From NCBI GenBank assembly GCA_009929315.1, contig SAAS01000004.1:1-64000 (forward strand): 64,000 bases of DNA, given 5' to 3'. The number at the start of each line of letters is the position of its first letter. Within the stretch, counting starts at the first letter, position 1. This DNA comes from Clostridia bacterium. GTDB taxonomy: Bacteria > Bacillota > Clostridia > Oscillospirales > Oscillospiraceae. This document shows positions 8,451 to 16,142 of the stretch, one piece after another. The translations under genes and the position numbers were made by a program. The notes under the pieces were generated by a model. The model was not told where the DNA came from and made no database searches. It was given only the letters and a program-made list of their open reading frames with translations.

Positions 8451-10094
8451 TTATTCAGCGGTCATAAGAGCTACGAGAGCGTTCTTATAACGGAGAATTG
8501 CAAATACGAAGATCAGTGAGAATACAACAAGAACTATTGCTGCTGCCGACTGAAGTGTAAGTGCATCGAAAAGCTTGAAGAATGTGTTTGCAAAACCATA
8601 AACACAAGCTGCAATGGAAACTACAACAGTTGCAATGCCAAGGAGTATGCCGCCCTTGATTTTGCCAATGCTGGGCATCTTAGCTGCGCCTGCGCCGAGG
8701 ATTGCCGCAACAATGCCGAGAATAGCTGCAAGAACGATAGCAAGATAGATGTAAAGTCTTGTCATGAGGAGGTTGGTTGTTTCAACGGTGGATTCAGCCA
8801 AAACTTCTCTGCCGGCTGCGATCTTATCCATGCCTGCGTCGACTTTTGCTTTTACATCGGGATTCTCGAGAAGTGTTGCGAAACCTGCTTCAACCTGAGC
8901 TTCACCGGCTTCGAACTCAGCAAGCTTTGCCTTGCCTTCTTCGATTGTGGTTGCCGCTGTGCCGAGCTGCTCTTTGCCTGCCGCAAGCTGAGCTGCCGCT
9001 TCATCGAGCTTTGCCTTGCCTGCTTCATATTCGGCTATCTTTGCCTGACCTGCTTCGTACTCATCAAGCTTTGCCTTGCCGGCAGCAAGCTGAGCCTTAG
9101 CGGCGTCGAGCTGAGCCTTCGCGGGGTCAAGCTGTGCTTTTGCCGCGTCGAGCTTTGCCTGTCCTGCAGCTATCTGGGGAGCCGCTGCGTCAAGCTGAGC
9201 CTTTGCTGCTGCAAGCAGAGGAACTGCTGCGTCAAGCTGAGCCTTTGAAGATTCGTAAGTGCTGATAGCAGCCATTACAGTTGCATAGGGAAGAAGCTTT
9301 GCTTTTGCCGCATCAAGCTTTACCTTAGCAGCCGCAAGCTCTGCTTCCTTAGCAGCGATTATCTCTGCGGGCAGTGTGCCGGCAGCCTTAGCATCGGCAA
9401 GAGCCTTAACGCCTGCTTCATACTGAGCCAAGCCTGCGTCATACTGAGCCTGACCTACAGCAATAAGGCCTTCATAGGCAGCCTGACCGTTTGCAACTGC
9501 GTCCTTGGCTGCCAGATAAGCTGCGGTGTTAGCATTGAGCTGAGCAACGCCTGCATCGTACTGAGCCTTTTTGGAGTTGTACTCCGCAAGACCTGCGTCG
9601 TACTGAGCCTTCTTGGAAGTGAACTCTGCAAGACCTGCGTTGTACTGAGCCAAGCCTGCGTTGTACTGAGCCAAACCTGCGTTGTACTGAGCCAAACCGG
9701 CAGCATAGGCGGTTTTGCCTGCTGCGTATGTAGCTGCGTTATCTGCAAGAGTCTTTTTGCCTGCTTCGTATGCTGCGGTGTTGGCTTCGAGCTGTGCCAA
9801 ACCTGCGTCATACTGAGCCTGACCGGCATCTAGTTTTTCCTGGCCGGCTTCGAATTCTGTTTTGCCCGCTGCAAGAGCGGCAACGCCGTCTTCATAGGCC
9901 TGGCGGTTTTCCTCAAGTGTCTTTGAACCTGCTTCGAGTTTGTCGATGTTTTCTTTTGCTACTCTGCCTTCTTCGGTTTTGATGGTCTTCTGATCATTAA
10001 CATCGAGAATACCAAAAGCTCCCGCTGCAATAGCACCCAGACTCACCAGAATCATTAAGATGCTAATCACCTTAAGCAATTTCTGCCCCTTCAT
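8451..10094 (-). CDS. Heptad-repeat membrane protein (X-X-X-Leu-X-X-Gly-like repeats)
   Basis: 547 residues from the ATG at 10094, preceded by GGGAGGA. One N-terminal membrane helix (about 8-28) is followed by some 400 residues dominated by seven-residue repeats of the type Y-x-A-G-L-A-Q and A-A-K-A-Q-L-D, very rich in Ala, Gln, Lys and Leu. Three membrane helices lie at the C-terminus. The repeats resemble the helical X-X-X-Leu-X-X-Gly arrays of YhgE/Pip-type proteins and predict a long rod outside the membrane, anchored at both ends. The function is unknown; a cell-surface or envelope-spanning role is inferred. It appears to be a single-gene unit with its own terminator. Confidence 0.8.
   Translation of the reverse strand: MKGQKLLKVISILMILVSLGAIAAGAFGILDVNDQKTIKTEEGRVAKENIDKLEAGSKTLEENRQAYEDGVAALAAGKTEFEAGQEKLDAGQAQYDAGLAQLEANTAAYEAGKKTLADNAATYAAGKTAYAAGLAQYNAGLAQYNAGLAQYNAGLAEFTSKKAQYDAGLAEYNSKKAQYDAGVAQLNANTAAYLAAKDAVANGQAAYEGLIAVGQAQYDAGLAQYEAGVKALADAKAAGTLPAEIIAAKEAELAAAKVKLDAAKAKLLPYATVMAAISTYESSKAQLDAAVPLLAAAKAQLDAAAPQIAAGQAKLDAAKAQLDPAKAQLDAAKAQLAAGKAKLDEYEAGQAKIAEYEAGKAKLDEAAAQLAAGKEQLGTAATTIEEGKAKLAEFEAGEAQVEAGFATLLENPDVKAKVDAGMDKIAAGREVLAESTVETTNLLMTRLYIYLAIVLAAILGIVAAILGAGAAKMPSIGKIKGGILLGIATVVVSIAACVYGFANTFFKLFDALTLQSAAAIVLVVFSLIFVFAILRYKNALVALMTAE
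9634..9696 (-). repeat. Tandem 21-bp repeats inside the heptad-repeat gene
   Basis: Three consecutive copies, nearly identical at the DNA level (CCTGCGTTGTACTGAGCCAA plus one base), encode one heptad each. Related degenerate copies extend to about 9850. This suggests recent repeat expansion or homogenisation and possible length variation between strains. Confidence 0.85.
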
Positions 10095-10109
10095 TTCTAA
10101 TCCTCCCAA

Positions 10110-10596
10110 ATTTAATTTTACAGCCGGGTAATGCTTGTTTTCTTAAATTGCTCTCTCTTATAACTCTGGATTAGTATATATGAAAGATATTCAAAGCGCA
10201 AGCGATAATTTTCTAGTTTTTCATAAATAATGTAAAAATTGACTTCTTCGACAAACTTCGTTATGCCGCATTGTAAATCTACACTAAAGCTCCATGTCAG
10301 TCTTAAGTTTTGCTGTGTTTTCGGGCTTTAAGACTGCTTATTTAAGCAACAAAAATAAAGTATTTTATAACCAGAATATTCCTCTGCCAATAATATGAAC
10401 TTTTCAAATGATACACGAATTAAGAAATAATCCGATATTTATTAAAGTAAGTGGAAAATCGAGCTTCTTTTGGTTATTCATGCAACAAATGTCATACGTT
10501 TGTTGTAATATGTCATGACCCTTTAGTTATTTATTAATTATATATGTCGTATATGTTATTATTGCCGCTGATATTTATTAGCTTTCAACAAATTAT
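10110..10596. other. AT-rich divergent intergenic region
   Basis: Nearly 500 bases with no supported gene, between two divergent transcription units. The only distinct structure I see is the inverted repeat CAACAAA (10483-10489) / TTTGTTG (10499-10505), a possible operator. Confidence 0.6.
10483..10505. promoter_or_regulatory. Inverted repeat, candidate operator for the CoA-transferase gene
   Basis: CAACAAA and TTTGTTG separated by nine bases, about 90 bases upstream of the -35 element at 10597. The binding protein is unknown. Confidence 0.35.
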
Positions 10597-10628
10597 TTGA
10601 CTTTAGTGCATGATATTTGGTATATATT
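10597..10628 (+). promoter_or_regulatory. Probable SigA promoter of the CoA-transferase gene
   Basis: TTGACT (10597-10602), about 18 bases, then the -10-like TATATATTAT run from 10621. It implies a 5' leader of about 130 bases before the ATG at 10769. Confidence 0.55.
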
Positions 10629-10768
10629 ATATGAATTACATAACGAGGATAATGCCATATCTATTTACTTATCTTTATTATGCCGTTCACATATTTATAT
10701 CAAATGCGCTTCGTAGTCAAGTCAGGCAGAAATATAGCAGCAATTCTAATAATGAAAGGTTGAAATTT

Positions 10769-12091
10769 ATGAATGATTGGAAACAGTACTACAAAGACCA
10801 TCTTGTAACAATGCACGAAGCTTCTATGGCGATTAAGCCCGGTGACAGACTGTGGGTCGGTCAGGCAACGCAAATTCCTTATGCTTTTCTTGATGAGATG
10901 TACAGTCACATGGATGATTATCACGACATCATGATCATGTACAATGTCGCTGTTGCTCCGTTTGAAATGCTTTTCGATGTGGAAACCAAAAAGCATTTCC
11001 GTCTTATGAGCGCCTTTTGTTTGCCTCTGGAGCGTATCGCAGGTTCAATGGGTATTATGGAATACTGCGGGTTTAACTTTGACCAACTTGCCAAGGGCCC
11101 GTTTGTGTACGGTGCAAACACTCTGGCTGTTCAGATATGTCCTCCTGACGAGAACGGCTACTGCAACATAGGCAATTACGGCGTCAGCGTCAACAAAGTC
11201 ATCTCTCAAAGACCCGAGATTACTAAGAGAATTGCATTTATTGATCCAACGGGTATCTGTCCTGTAAAGGGTGATGTTAAAGATACCTGCATACATATTA
11301 CTGAGTTCGCTTATATAGTTGAGAACCCAACGGAACTGATGGGCGTTCCCGCCCCTCAACCTCAGGAAATCGACAAAATTATGGCCTCATATATTCTTCC
11401 TTACATTCATCCCGGCGACAAAGTGCAAATAGGTTACGGCGGCTTAGGCGAAGAGATTTTAGCTAATTTAAGGGATATTGGTAAAATTGAGATTTATTCC
11501 GAAGTCGCCTGTGATAATATGGCTCAGCTCTGCCGAGAGGGTGTCATAACCAAAATAGTTGCCGCCAGCCCCGGAGCCTGCACGGAGGAGTTCTTTAAAT
11601 TTTGCTATGATGACCCCAGAGCAGACCTTATTTCTCTGGAATACACAATCAATCCTCTGGAAATAATGAAACAGGATAATTTAGTGGCAATAAACGCAAC
11701 ATTTATGATTGACCTTATCGGTCAGTGCTGCTCAGAGGCACAGGGCATGGTTCCTTACAGCGGAACAGGCGGAACCTTTGCCTATCAATACGGTTCAATA
11801 AGCGCAAAGGGCGGACGAAGCTTTATATGTCTGCGTTCCACATTTGTCGACCACGACGGCGAAACCCACTCGAATGTTGTGCCCTGGCTTCCCGAGGGTT
11901 CAATCGTAACCACACTAAAGAACTTTGTCATGTACGTCGTAACCGAGCATGGAGTCGCAGATGTTTACCTGAGAACTTTGAGAGATCGTGTTAAGGCGCT
12001 TATTAAAATCGCACACCCTGATTTTAGACAGTGGCTTAAGGAAAAAATAACCACAACCCCGATAATAAGCATGGAAGATTTTGAGGACTGA
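10769..12091 (+). CDS. CoA-transferase of the acetyl-CoA hydrolase/transferase family (4-hydroxybutyrate or butyryl-CoA:acetate type)
   Basis: 440 residues, the usual length for 4-hydroxybutyrate CoA-transferase (AbfT/Cat2) and butyryl-CoA:acetate CoA-transferase, which move CoA between a short acyl-CoA and acetate. I see the oxyanion-loop region IGYGGLGEE (about 221-229), the YSEVACDN motif whose Glu (about 245) aligns with the family's catalytic glutamate, and the glycine-rich SGTGGTFAYQ and GSISAKGGRS segments near 330-345. Start: ATG 10769 after GAAAGGT; the open frame runs further upstream, but those residues are not family-like. It is a monocistronic unit. The acyl substrate cannot be fixed from sequence alone; butyrate formation is a likely role. 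Confidence 0.85.
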   Translation: MNDWKQYYKDHLVTMHEASMAIKPGDRLWVGQATQIPYAFLDEMYSHMDDYHDIMIMYNVAVAPFEMLFDVETKKHFRLMSAFCLPLERIAGSMGIMEYCGFNFDQLAKGPFVYGANTLAVQICPPDENGYCNIGNYGVSVNKVISQRPEITKRIAFIDPTGICPVKGDVKDTCIHITEFAYIVENPTELMGVPAPQPQEIDKIMASYILPYIHPGDKVQIGYGGLGEEILANLRDIGKIEIYSEVACDNMAQLCREGVITKIVAASPGACTEEFFKFCYDDPRADLISLEYTINPLEIMKQDNLVAINATFMIDLIGQCCSEAQGMVPYSGTGGTFAYQYGSISAKGGRSFICLRSTFVDHDGETHSNVVPWLPEGSIVTTLKNFVMYVVTEHGVADVYLRTLRDRVKALIKIAHPDFRQWLKEKITTTPIISMEDFED

Positions 12092-12116
12092 GCTTTGTTG
12101 CCTTACTCTTGAAAAC

Positions 12117-12150
12117 GGGAGGCTTCTTTTGTTGAAGCCTCCCTCCTCTT
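12117..12150 (+). terminator. Terminator of the CoA-transferase gene
   Basis: GGGAGGCTTC (12117-12126) pairs perfectly with GAAGCCTCCC (12134-12143); the following tract is only moderately T-rich. Confidence 0.65.
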
Positions 12151-12280
12151 AAATCAGCTTCTGTCTTCCTATATAAAATTACAATAATTTTATAGCGTTG
12201 TATTATATCGACATGCTATAATACTGTTGTTTATAGGCAACCGAATTACAAAACAAAAAGACAGGTATGGAGGTATAAGT

Positions 12281-13189
12281 ATGGCAGTATGTCCGAAATG
12301 CGGCGCAGCACTGGAAGATTCGGCAAAGTTTTGCGTTGTCTGCGGCGCTCCGTTGGCGCCTACCGCGCAGGCAGAGCCCATTCAGCAGCAGTATTATCAG
12401 CCCCAACAGTATAGCGGCAACCCAAATCAGTTTTATGGTTATGCAAACGGCGCTGACCCCAATATGGGTTATCCTCCCCCTCCTCCCTACGGCGCCCCCG
12501 CACCAGCTCCGGTTGACCACCCTACAGTCGGTGAAGTATATTCAAAAGCTTTTTCTTTGATAAAGGCAAAGCCCATGCTTCTTTGGGGATTGTCGCTGCT
12601 CGCTTCACTTTTATGCATTCTCTCTTCGACCTTGGCATGGCTGCCGATAATATCAATTCCGCTGATACTTGTAATTTATGTCGGAACGGTTTCGGTATTT
12701 CTTGACGCGTACAGGGGAAAATCCGTTTCCTCGGAGCAGCTTTTTTCGGGGTTTAAAAATTTTAAACATTTTTGCGGCGGAATGGCATGGATGCTCCTTT
12801 GGATTTTTATTTGGGGTCTTATTCCCGTTGCGGGCATCGTTTTCGCTGTAATCAAGGCATATTCCTACCGTTTCGTACCATATATACTGCTGAATAATCC
12901 GGATATTTCCGCCTTTGACGCTTTGAAGAAATCAATGAAGCAGACGCAGGGCTATCGCGGCAAAATGTTCGGAGCCGATGCGTTTATTATCGGCGGTATT
13001 GTCGTTGCCTGTATTCTTCTTACTCTGCTTAGCATGATACCCTACATGGGAATTATATTCTCCATTATATACTTCTTGTTTTCGATAGCCGTGTCAATTT
13101 TCTGCCCTCTTGTTCTCGGACTGATTCAGGCGGCATTCTATGACGAAATTTCGAAGAAAAACGAGCAGCCCTCCGAAAACAGCATTTAA
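12281..13189 (+). CDS. Zinc-ribbon membrane protein (DUF975-like)
   Basis: 302 residues starting at ATG 12281, eight bases after GGAGG. The N-terminus is a zinc ribbon, CPKCG...CVVCG (residues 4-21). A Gln/Tyr/Pro-rich linker (about 30-95, with a PPPPP run) leads to a membrane domain of about five or six helices. The stretch KKSMKQTQGYRGKMFG between helices resembles the loop of DUF975-type membrane proteins. Function unknown; such proteins are common in Clostridia. Single gene with its own terminator. Confidence 0.8.
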   Translation: MAVCPKCGAALEDSAKFCVVCGAPLAPTAQAEPIQQQYYQPQQYSGNPNQFYGYANGADPNMGYPPPPPYGAPAPAPVDHPTVGEVYSKAFSLIKAKPMLLWGLSLLASLLCILSSTLAWLPIISIPLILVIYVGTVSVFLDAYRGKSVSSEQLFSGFKNFKHFCGGMAWMLLWIFIWGLIPVAGIVFAVIKAYSYRFVPYILLNNPDISAFDALKKSMKQTQGYRGKMFGADAFIIGGIVVACILLTLLSMIPYMGIIFSIIYFLFSIAVSIFCPLVLGLIQAAFYDEISKKNEQPSENSI

Positions 13190-13207
13190 ATCACATTGCA
13201 ATTTATA

Positions 13208-13247
13208 CCCCGTCCGTTTGCTCTGCAGCGGACGGGGCTTCTTTTTT
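13208..13247 (+). terminator. Terminator of the zinc-ribbon gene
   Basis: CCCCGTCCG and CGGACGGGG (13208-13216, 13229-13237) form a nine-bp GC stem followed by CTTCTTTTTT. Confidence 0.9.
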
Positions 13248-13261
13248 AAATAATTATGAGG

Positions 13262-13290
13262 TTGCTTTGGCAGTGATTTCGTTATATAAT
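13262..13290 (+). promoter_or_regulatory. SigA promoter of the mtnA operon
   Basis: TTGCTT (13262-13267), 17 bases, TATAAT (13285-13290), 32 bases before the TTG start at 13322. Confidence 0.75.
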
Positions 13291-13321
13291 TTGTTCATTA
13301 AATAACAGGAAGTGGAATCCA

Positions 13322-14362
13322 TTGGACAACATAAGATATGACGAGAACTTAAATGAACTTCATATTATCGACCAGACGCTTCTTCCGAATGAGGAGAAGG
13401 AGCTGCTCCTTAACACGGCGGAGGAAATGTATGACGCCATAAAAGCCCTCAAGGTTCGAGGCGCTCCCGCAATCGGAATTTGCGCCGGGTACTGCCTCTA
13501 TGTCCTTTCCCTCAAACTTAGCGCCGCCTCACCGGAGCAATTTGTGTCAGAGCTTGAGAAAACGGCAGCGTATCTCAATTCCTCGCGTCCCACGGCGGTC
13601 AATTTAAGCTGGGCTTTAAATCGCATGGTTGCGCTGGCAAAGAGCGCTTCGGCAAGTTCTGTGGAGGAGATAAGAGCGTTTCTTCTTAAGGAGGCGCGTG
13701 CCATCCATAACGAGGATATCGAGATGTGCCGCAGCATTTCCGAATTCGGACTTACCCTTGTTAAGGACGGCGACGGCATTTTAACTCACTGCAACGCGGG
13801 ACCTTTAGCCACCTCGCGCTACGGAACCGCTCTGGGTCCGATTTTGTTGGGAACCGAGCGCGGAATGATGTTTCATGTTTTCGCTGATGAAACCAGACCG
13901 CTTCTTCAAGGCGCAAGGCTTACCTCCTACGAGCTTTACAAAGCGGGTGTTGATGTCACCCTAATTTGCGACAATATGGCGAACACGGTTATGCGCAAGG
14001 GCTGGATAAATGCCTGCTTTGTCGGCTGCGACAGGGTTGCGGCAAACGGAGATACGGCAAACAAAATCGGCACCTGCGGTGTTGCGATTCTCGCCAAGCA
14101 CTACGGAATTCCCTTCTATGTGCTCGGTCCCACCTCAACCGTTGACCTTAACTGCAAAACCGGCGCCGACATCGAAATTGAAGAGCGCGACCCGGACGAG
14201 ATTAAGACCAAATTCTATTCAAAGCCCATGGCTTTGGAGGGAGTTAAGTGCTTCAATCCCGCCTTTGACGTCACGGATAACGAGCTTATTGCAGGGATTG
14301 TTACAGAAAAGGGAATCTGCAGACCGCCTTTCAGCGAGAGCTTAGCTGCACTATTCAAATAA
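13322..14362 (+). CDS. mtnA: S-methyl-5-thioribose-1-phosphate isomerase
   Basis: 346 residues, of the eIF2B-alpha-like aldose-phosphate isomerase family. MtnA converts 5-methylthioribose-1-phosphate to the ribulose form in methionine salvage or in the dihydroxyacetone-phosphate shunt that clears 5'-deoxyadenosine products. Landmarks: [14 protein letters not shown] (about 45-58, phosphate-binding loop), [18 protein letters not shown] with the catalytic Cys (about 156-173), and the DNMANTVM segment carrying the catalytic Asp near 218. Start TTG 13322 after AGGAAGTGG. It is nine bases upstream of a deoD-type phosphorylase, which fits a phosphorylase-then-isomerase pair. No other salvage gene (mtnK, B, C, D) is nearby. 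Confidence 0.9.
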   Translation: MDNIRYDENLNELHIIDQTLLPNEEKELLLNTAEEMYDAIKALKVRGAPAIGICAGYCLYVLSLKLSAASPEQFVSELEKTAAYLNSSRPTAVNLSWALNRMVALAKSASASSVEEIRAFLLKEARAIHNEDIEMCRSISEFGLTLVKDGDGILTHCNAGPLATSRYGTALGPILLGTERGMMFHVFADETRPLLQGARLTSYELYKAGVDVTLICDNMANTVMRKGWINACFVGCDRVAANGDTANKIGTCGVAILAKHYGIPFYVLGPTSTVDLNCKTGADIEIEERDPDEIKTKFYSKPMALEGVKCFNPAFDVTDNELIAGIVTEKGICRPPFSESLAALFK

Positions 14363-14371
14363 AAGGAGAAA

Positions 14372-15100
14372 ATGAGCATGATTGTTCCGTCCGCCTGCAA
14401 CGAAGCCAATAAGGGAGATATAGCAAAGGTCGTTTTAATGCCCGGAGACCCCCTGCGCGCAAAATATGTCGCCGAAAACTACCTTGAAAACCCGGTTTGC
14501 TTCAACACCGTCAGAAATATGTTCGGATATACCGGAACCTACAAGGGAAAGCGAATATCCGTTATGGGGAGCGGAATGGGTATCCCCTCAATCGGACTTT
14601 ACGCCTTTGAGTTGTACAATTATTTTGATGTTGACAGTATTATTCGTATCGGCAGCGCCGGAGGAATAGTCGACAGCATCAAGCTGCGTGACGTAGTTAT
14701 TGCAATGGGAGCCTCCACAAACAGCGGCTATGCAAACCAGTACTGCTTCCCCGGAACTCTTGCGCCGCTTGCGAGCTACAAGCTTCTGAAATATGCGGCG
14801 GACGCGGCGGAGCACATCGGTGCAAACGCCGTTGTCGGTTCGGTATTTACCGCCGACCAGTTCTATGACGCGAATAAGGATTCGGCGAAAAAATACCGCG
14901 AGATGGGAATTCTCGCCGTTGAGATGGAAACCGCGGGGCTTTACCTGACCGCCGCCAGCGCGGGCAAGCAGGCCTTGAGCATTCTCACTATTTCCGATCT
15001 TGTTTTTACAGGAGAGGGCTTGACAGCTATTGATAGGCAGAACAGTTTTACCCAGATGATGGAGATCGCTCTCGAAACCGCATGGAAATCGCTTGATTAA
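14372..15100 (+). CDS. deoD: Purine nucleoside phosphorylase, DeoD type
   Basis: 242 residues, a hexameric-type phosphorylase that splits purine nucleosides to base plus ribose-1-phosphate. The conserved VVLMPGDPLRAKYVAENYL stretch is near residue 18. MGSGMGIPSIGLY (about 65-77) and AVEMETAGLY (about 178-187, nucleoside binding) are present. The usual catalytic Asp region reads TISDLV near 207. Start ATG 14372 after AAAGGAGA; an ATG two codons downstream (14378) is also possible. The coupling to mtnA suggests it may act on 5'-methylthioadenosine or 5'-deoxyadenosine and feed MtnA; this is inference, as DeoD itself normally prefers inosine, guanosine and adenosine. Confidence 0.9.
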   Translation: MSMIVPSACNEANKGDIAKVVLMPGDPLRAKYVAENYLENPVCFNTVRNMFGYTGTYKGKRISVMGSGMGIPSIGLYAFELYNYFDVDSIIRIGSAGGIVDSIKLRDVVIAMGASTNSGYANQYCFPGTLAPLASYKLLKYAADAAEHIGANAVVGSVFTADQFYDANKDSAKKYREMGILAVEMETAGLYLTAASAGKQALSILTISDLVFTGEGLTAIDRQNSFTQMMEIALETAWKSLD

Positions 15101-15135
15101 AATACGGCAGCTTATTGCCGGTTTAGGAGAATTTT

Positions 15136-15705
15136 ATGTACAGCCGTAAGGATATTTTAACCGTTCCGAATATTCTCGGATATTTTCGGATAATTCTTAT
15201 CCCTTTCTTTATGTACACATATTTGACAGCCGAAAGCGTTAAGGATTACTATGTTTCCGCGGCGATTGTCGGCGTTTCCTCTTTGACTGATTTTTGTGAC
15301 GGGTTCATCGCGAGAAAATACAACATGGTAACCGAGCTTGGCAAGCTCATTGATCCGATTGCCGATAAGCTGACACAGGGTGCTTTAATTGTCTGTTTTA
15401 TTTTCAAATATGAGTATATGCGCTATCTTTTAGGCATCTATGTCCTTAAGGAAAGCTTCATGGTCGGCGCCGGTCTTGCACTTCTTAAACACAACGGCAA
15501 AAAGCTAAACGGCGCAAAGTGGTTCGGCAAGGTTGCTACCGCTCTGATATATATCTTTATGTTCATTTTGTTTTTGCAGCCTATTTTCTTCAAGACAATG
15601 ACTGAAGTCACTATCGACCTTATGATTCTGTTTTGTATTTTTCTTGTTTTTGCAGCGCTGATTCTTTATGTCCCCGTGTTTGTCAGGATGTACAAAGAAC
15701 CATAG
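15136..15705 (+). CDS. pgsA: CDP-alcohol phosphatidyltransferase (phosphatidylglycerophosphate synthase-like)
   Basis: 189 residues with about five membrane helices. The CDP-alcohol phosphatidyltransferase signature D-G-x2-A-R-x8-G-x3-D-x3-D is complete, from DFCDGFIARKY to GKLIDPIADK (about 54-81). The family joins CDP-diacylglycerol to an alcohol in the membrane; size and the preceding PNILGYFRI stretch favour glycerol-3-phosphate as acceptor (PgsA), though a paralogue with another head group is possible. Start ATG after AGGAGA. It follows deoD by 35 bases and may be in the same transcript. Confidence 0.8.
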   Translation: MYSRKDILTVPNILGYFRIILIPFFMYTYLTAESVKDYYVSAAIVGVSSLTDFCDGFIARKYNMVTELGKLIDPIADKLTQGALIVCFIFKYEYMRYLLGIYVLKESFMVGAGLALLKHNGKKLNGAKWFGKVATALIYIFMFILFLQPIFFKTMTEVTIDLMILFCIFLVFAALILYVPVFVRMYKEP

Positions 15706-15792
15706 TATTTGTAAATTATGCCTTATTTCCTGACTTGAAAGAACGCTTTAGCTATTTAAATACTAAAATTTTGATTTAGGCCACGCACCCTA

Positions 15793-15821
15793 TTGACAAG
15801 AGTGTTTATTAACGCTACAAT
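15793..15821 (+). promoter_or_regulatory. SigA promoter of the T-box leader
   Basis: TTGACA (15793-15798), 17 bases, TACAAT (15816-15821); transcription should begin near 15828. Confidence 0.85.
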
Positions 15822-15827
15822 AGCCAC

Positions 15828-16112
15828 AATAAATGCGATGACCGGAAACAAGTAGTTTTGGATGTTTTCTTAAGAGAGCTGCCGGGCGGTGTGAGGCAGC
15901 AGAAAAGTCCCGAATGAATACATTCCGCGAGCTGTGCGCTTGAAAGCGGCAAACCGCAAGTAGAGCACATCGGGAACGCCCGTTACAGCGCTGGGGTATC
16001 GCTTTAATGCCGTACCCGACGAGGCCGTTTTTGTGAGAAAACGGTAAACTGAGGTGGTACCGCGGAATATATTTTCCGCCCTCTGTAATTTTATTACGGA
16101 GGGCGTTTTTTC
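15828..16112 (+). ncRNA. T-box riboswitch, specifier reads UAC (Tyr)
   Basis: A full T-box leader. Stem I carries the AGAGAGC apical motif (15873 region). The specifier loop has TAC at 15919-15921 followed by A and, seven bases on, GAGC, the same spacing as in known glycine and valine leaders, so the codon is read as tyrosine. Stem III is at about 16024-16043, the T-box sequence GGTGGTACCGCGG at 16053-16065, and the terminator CGCCCTC...GAGGGCG with a T run at 16077-16111. Uncharged tRNA would favour antitermination and turn on the downstream symporter. Confidence 0.92.
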
Positions 16113-16142
16113 ATGCCCTCCAAAGAGAAAGGACTAGGTTAT

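Noticed and set aside
9455..9850. Short direct repeats that could suggest a CRISPR-like array
   Set aside because: The 21-bp units are contiguous, in frame and encode protein heptads; there are no spacers.
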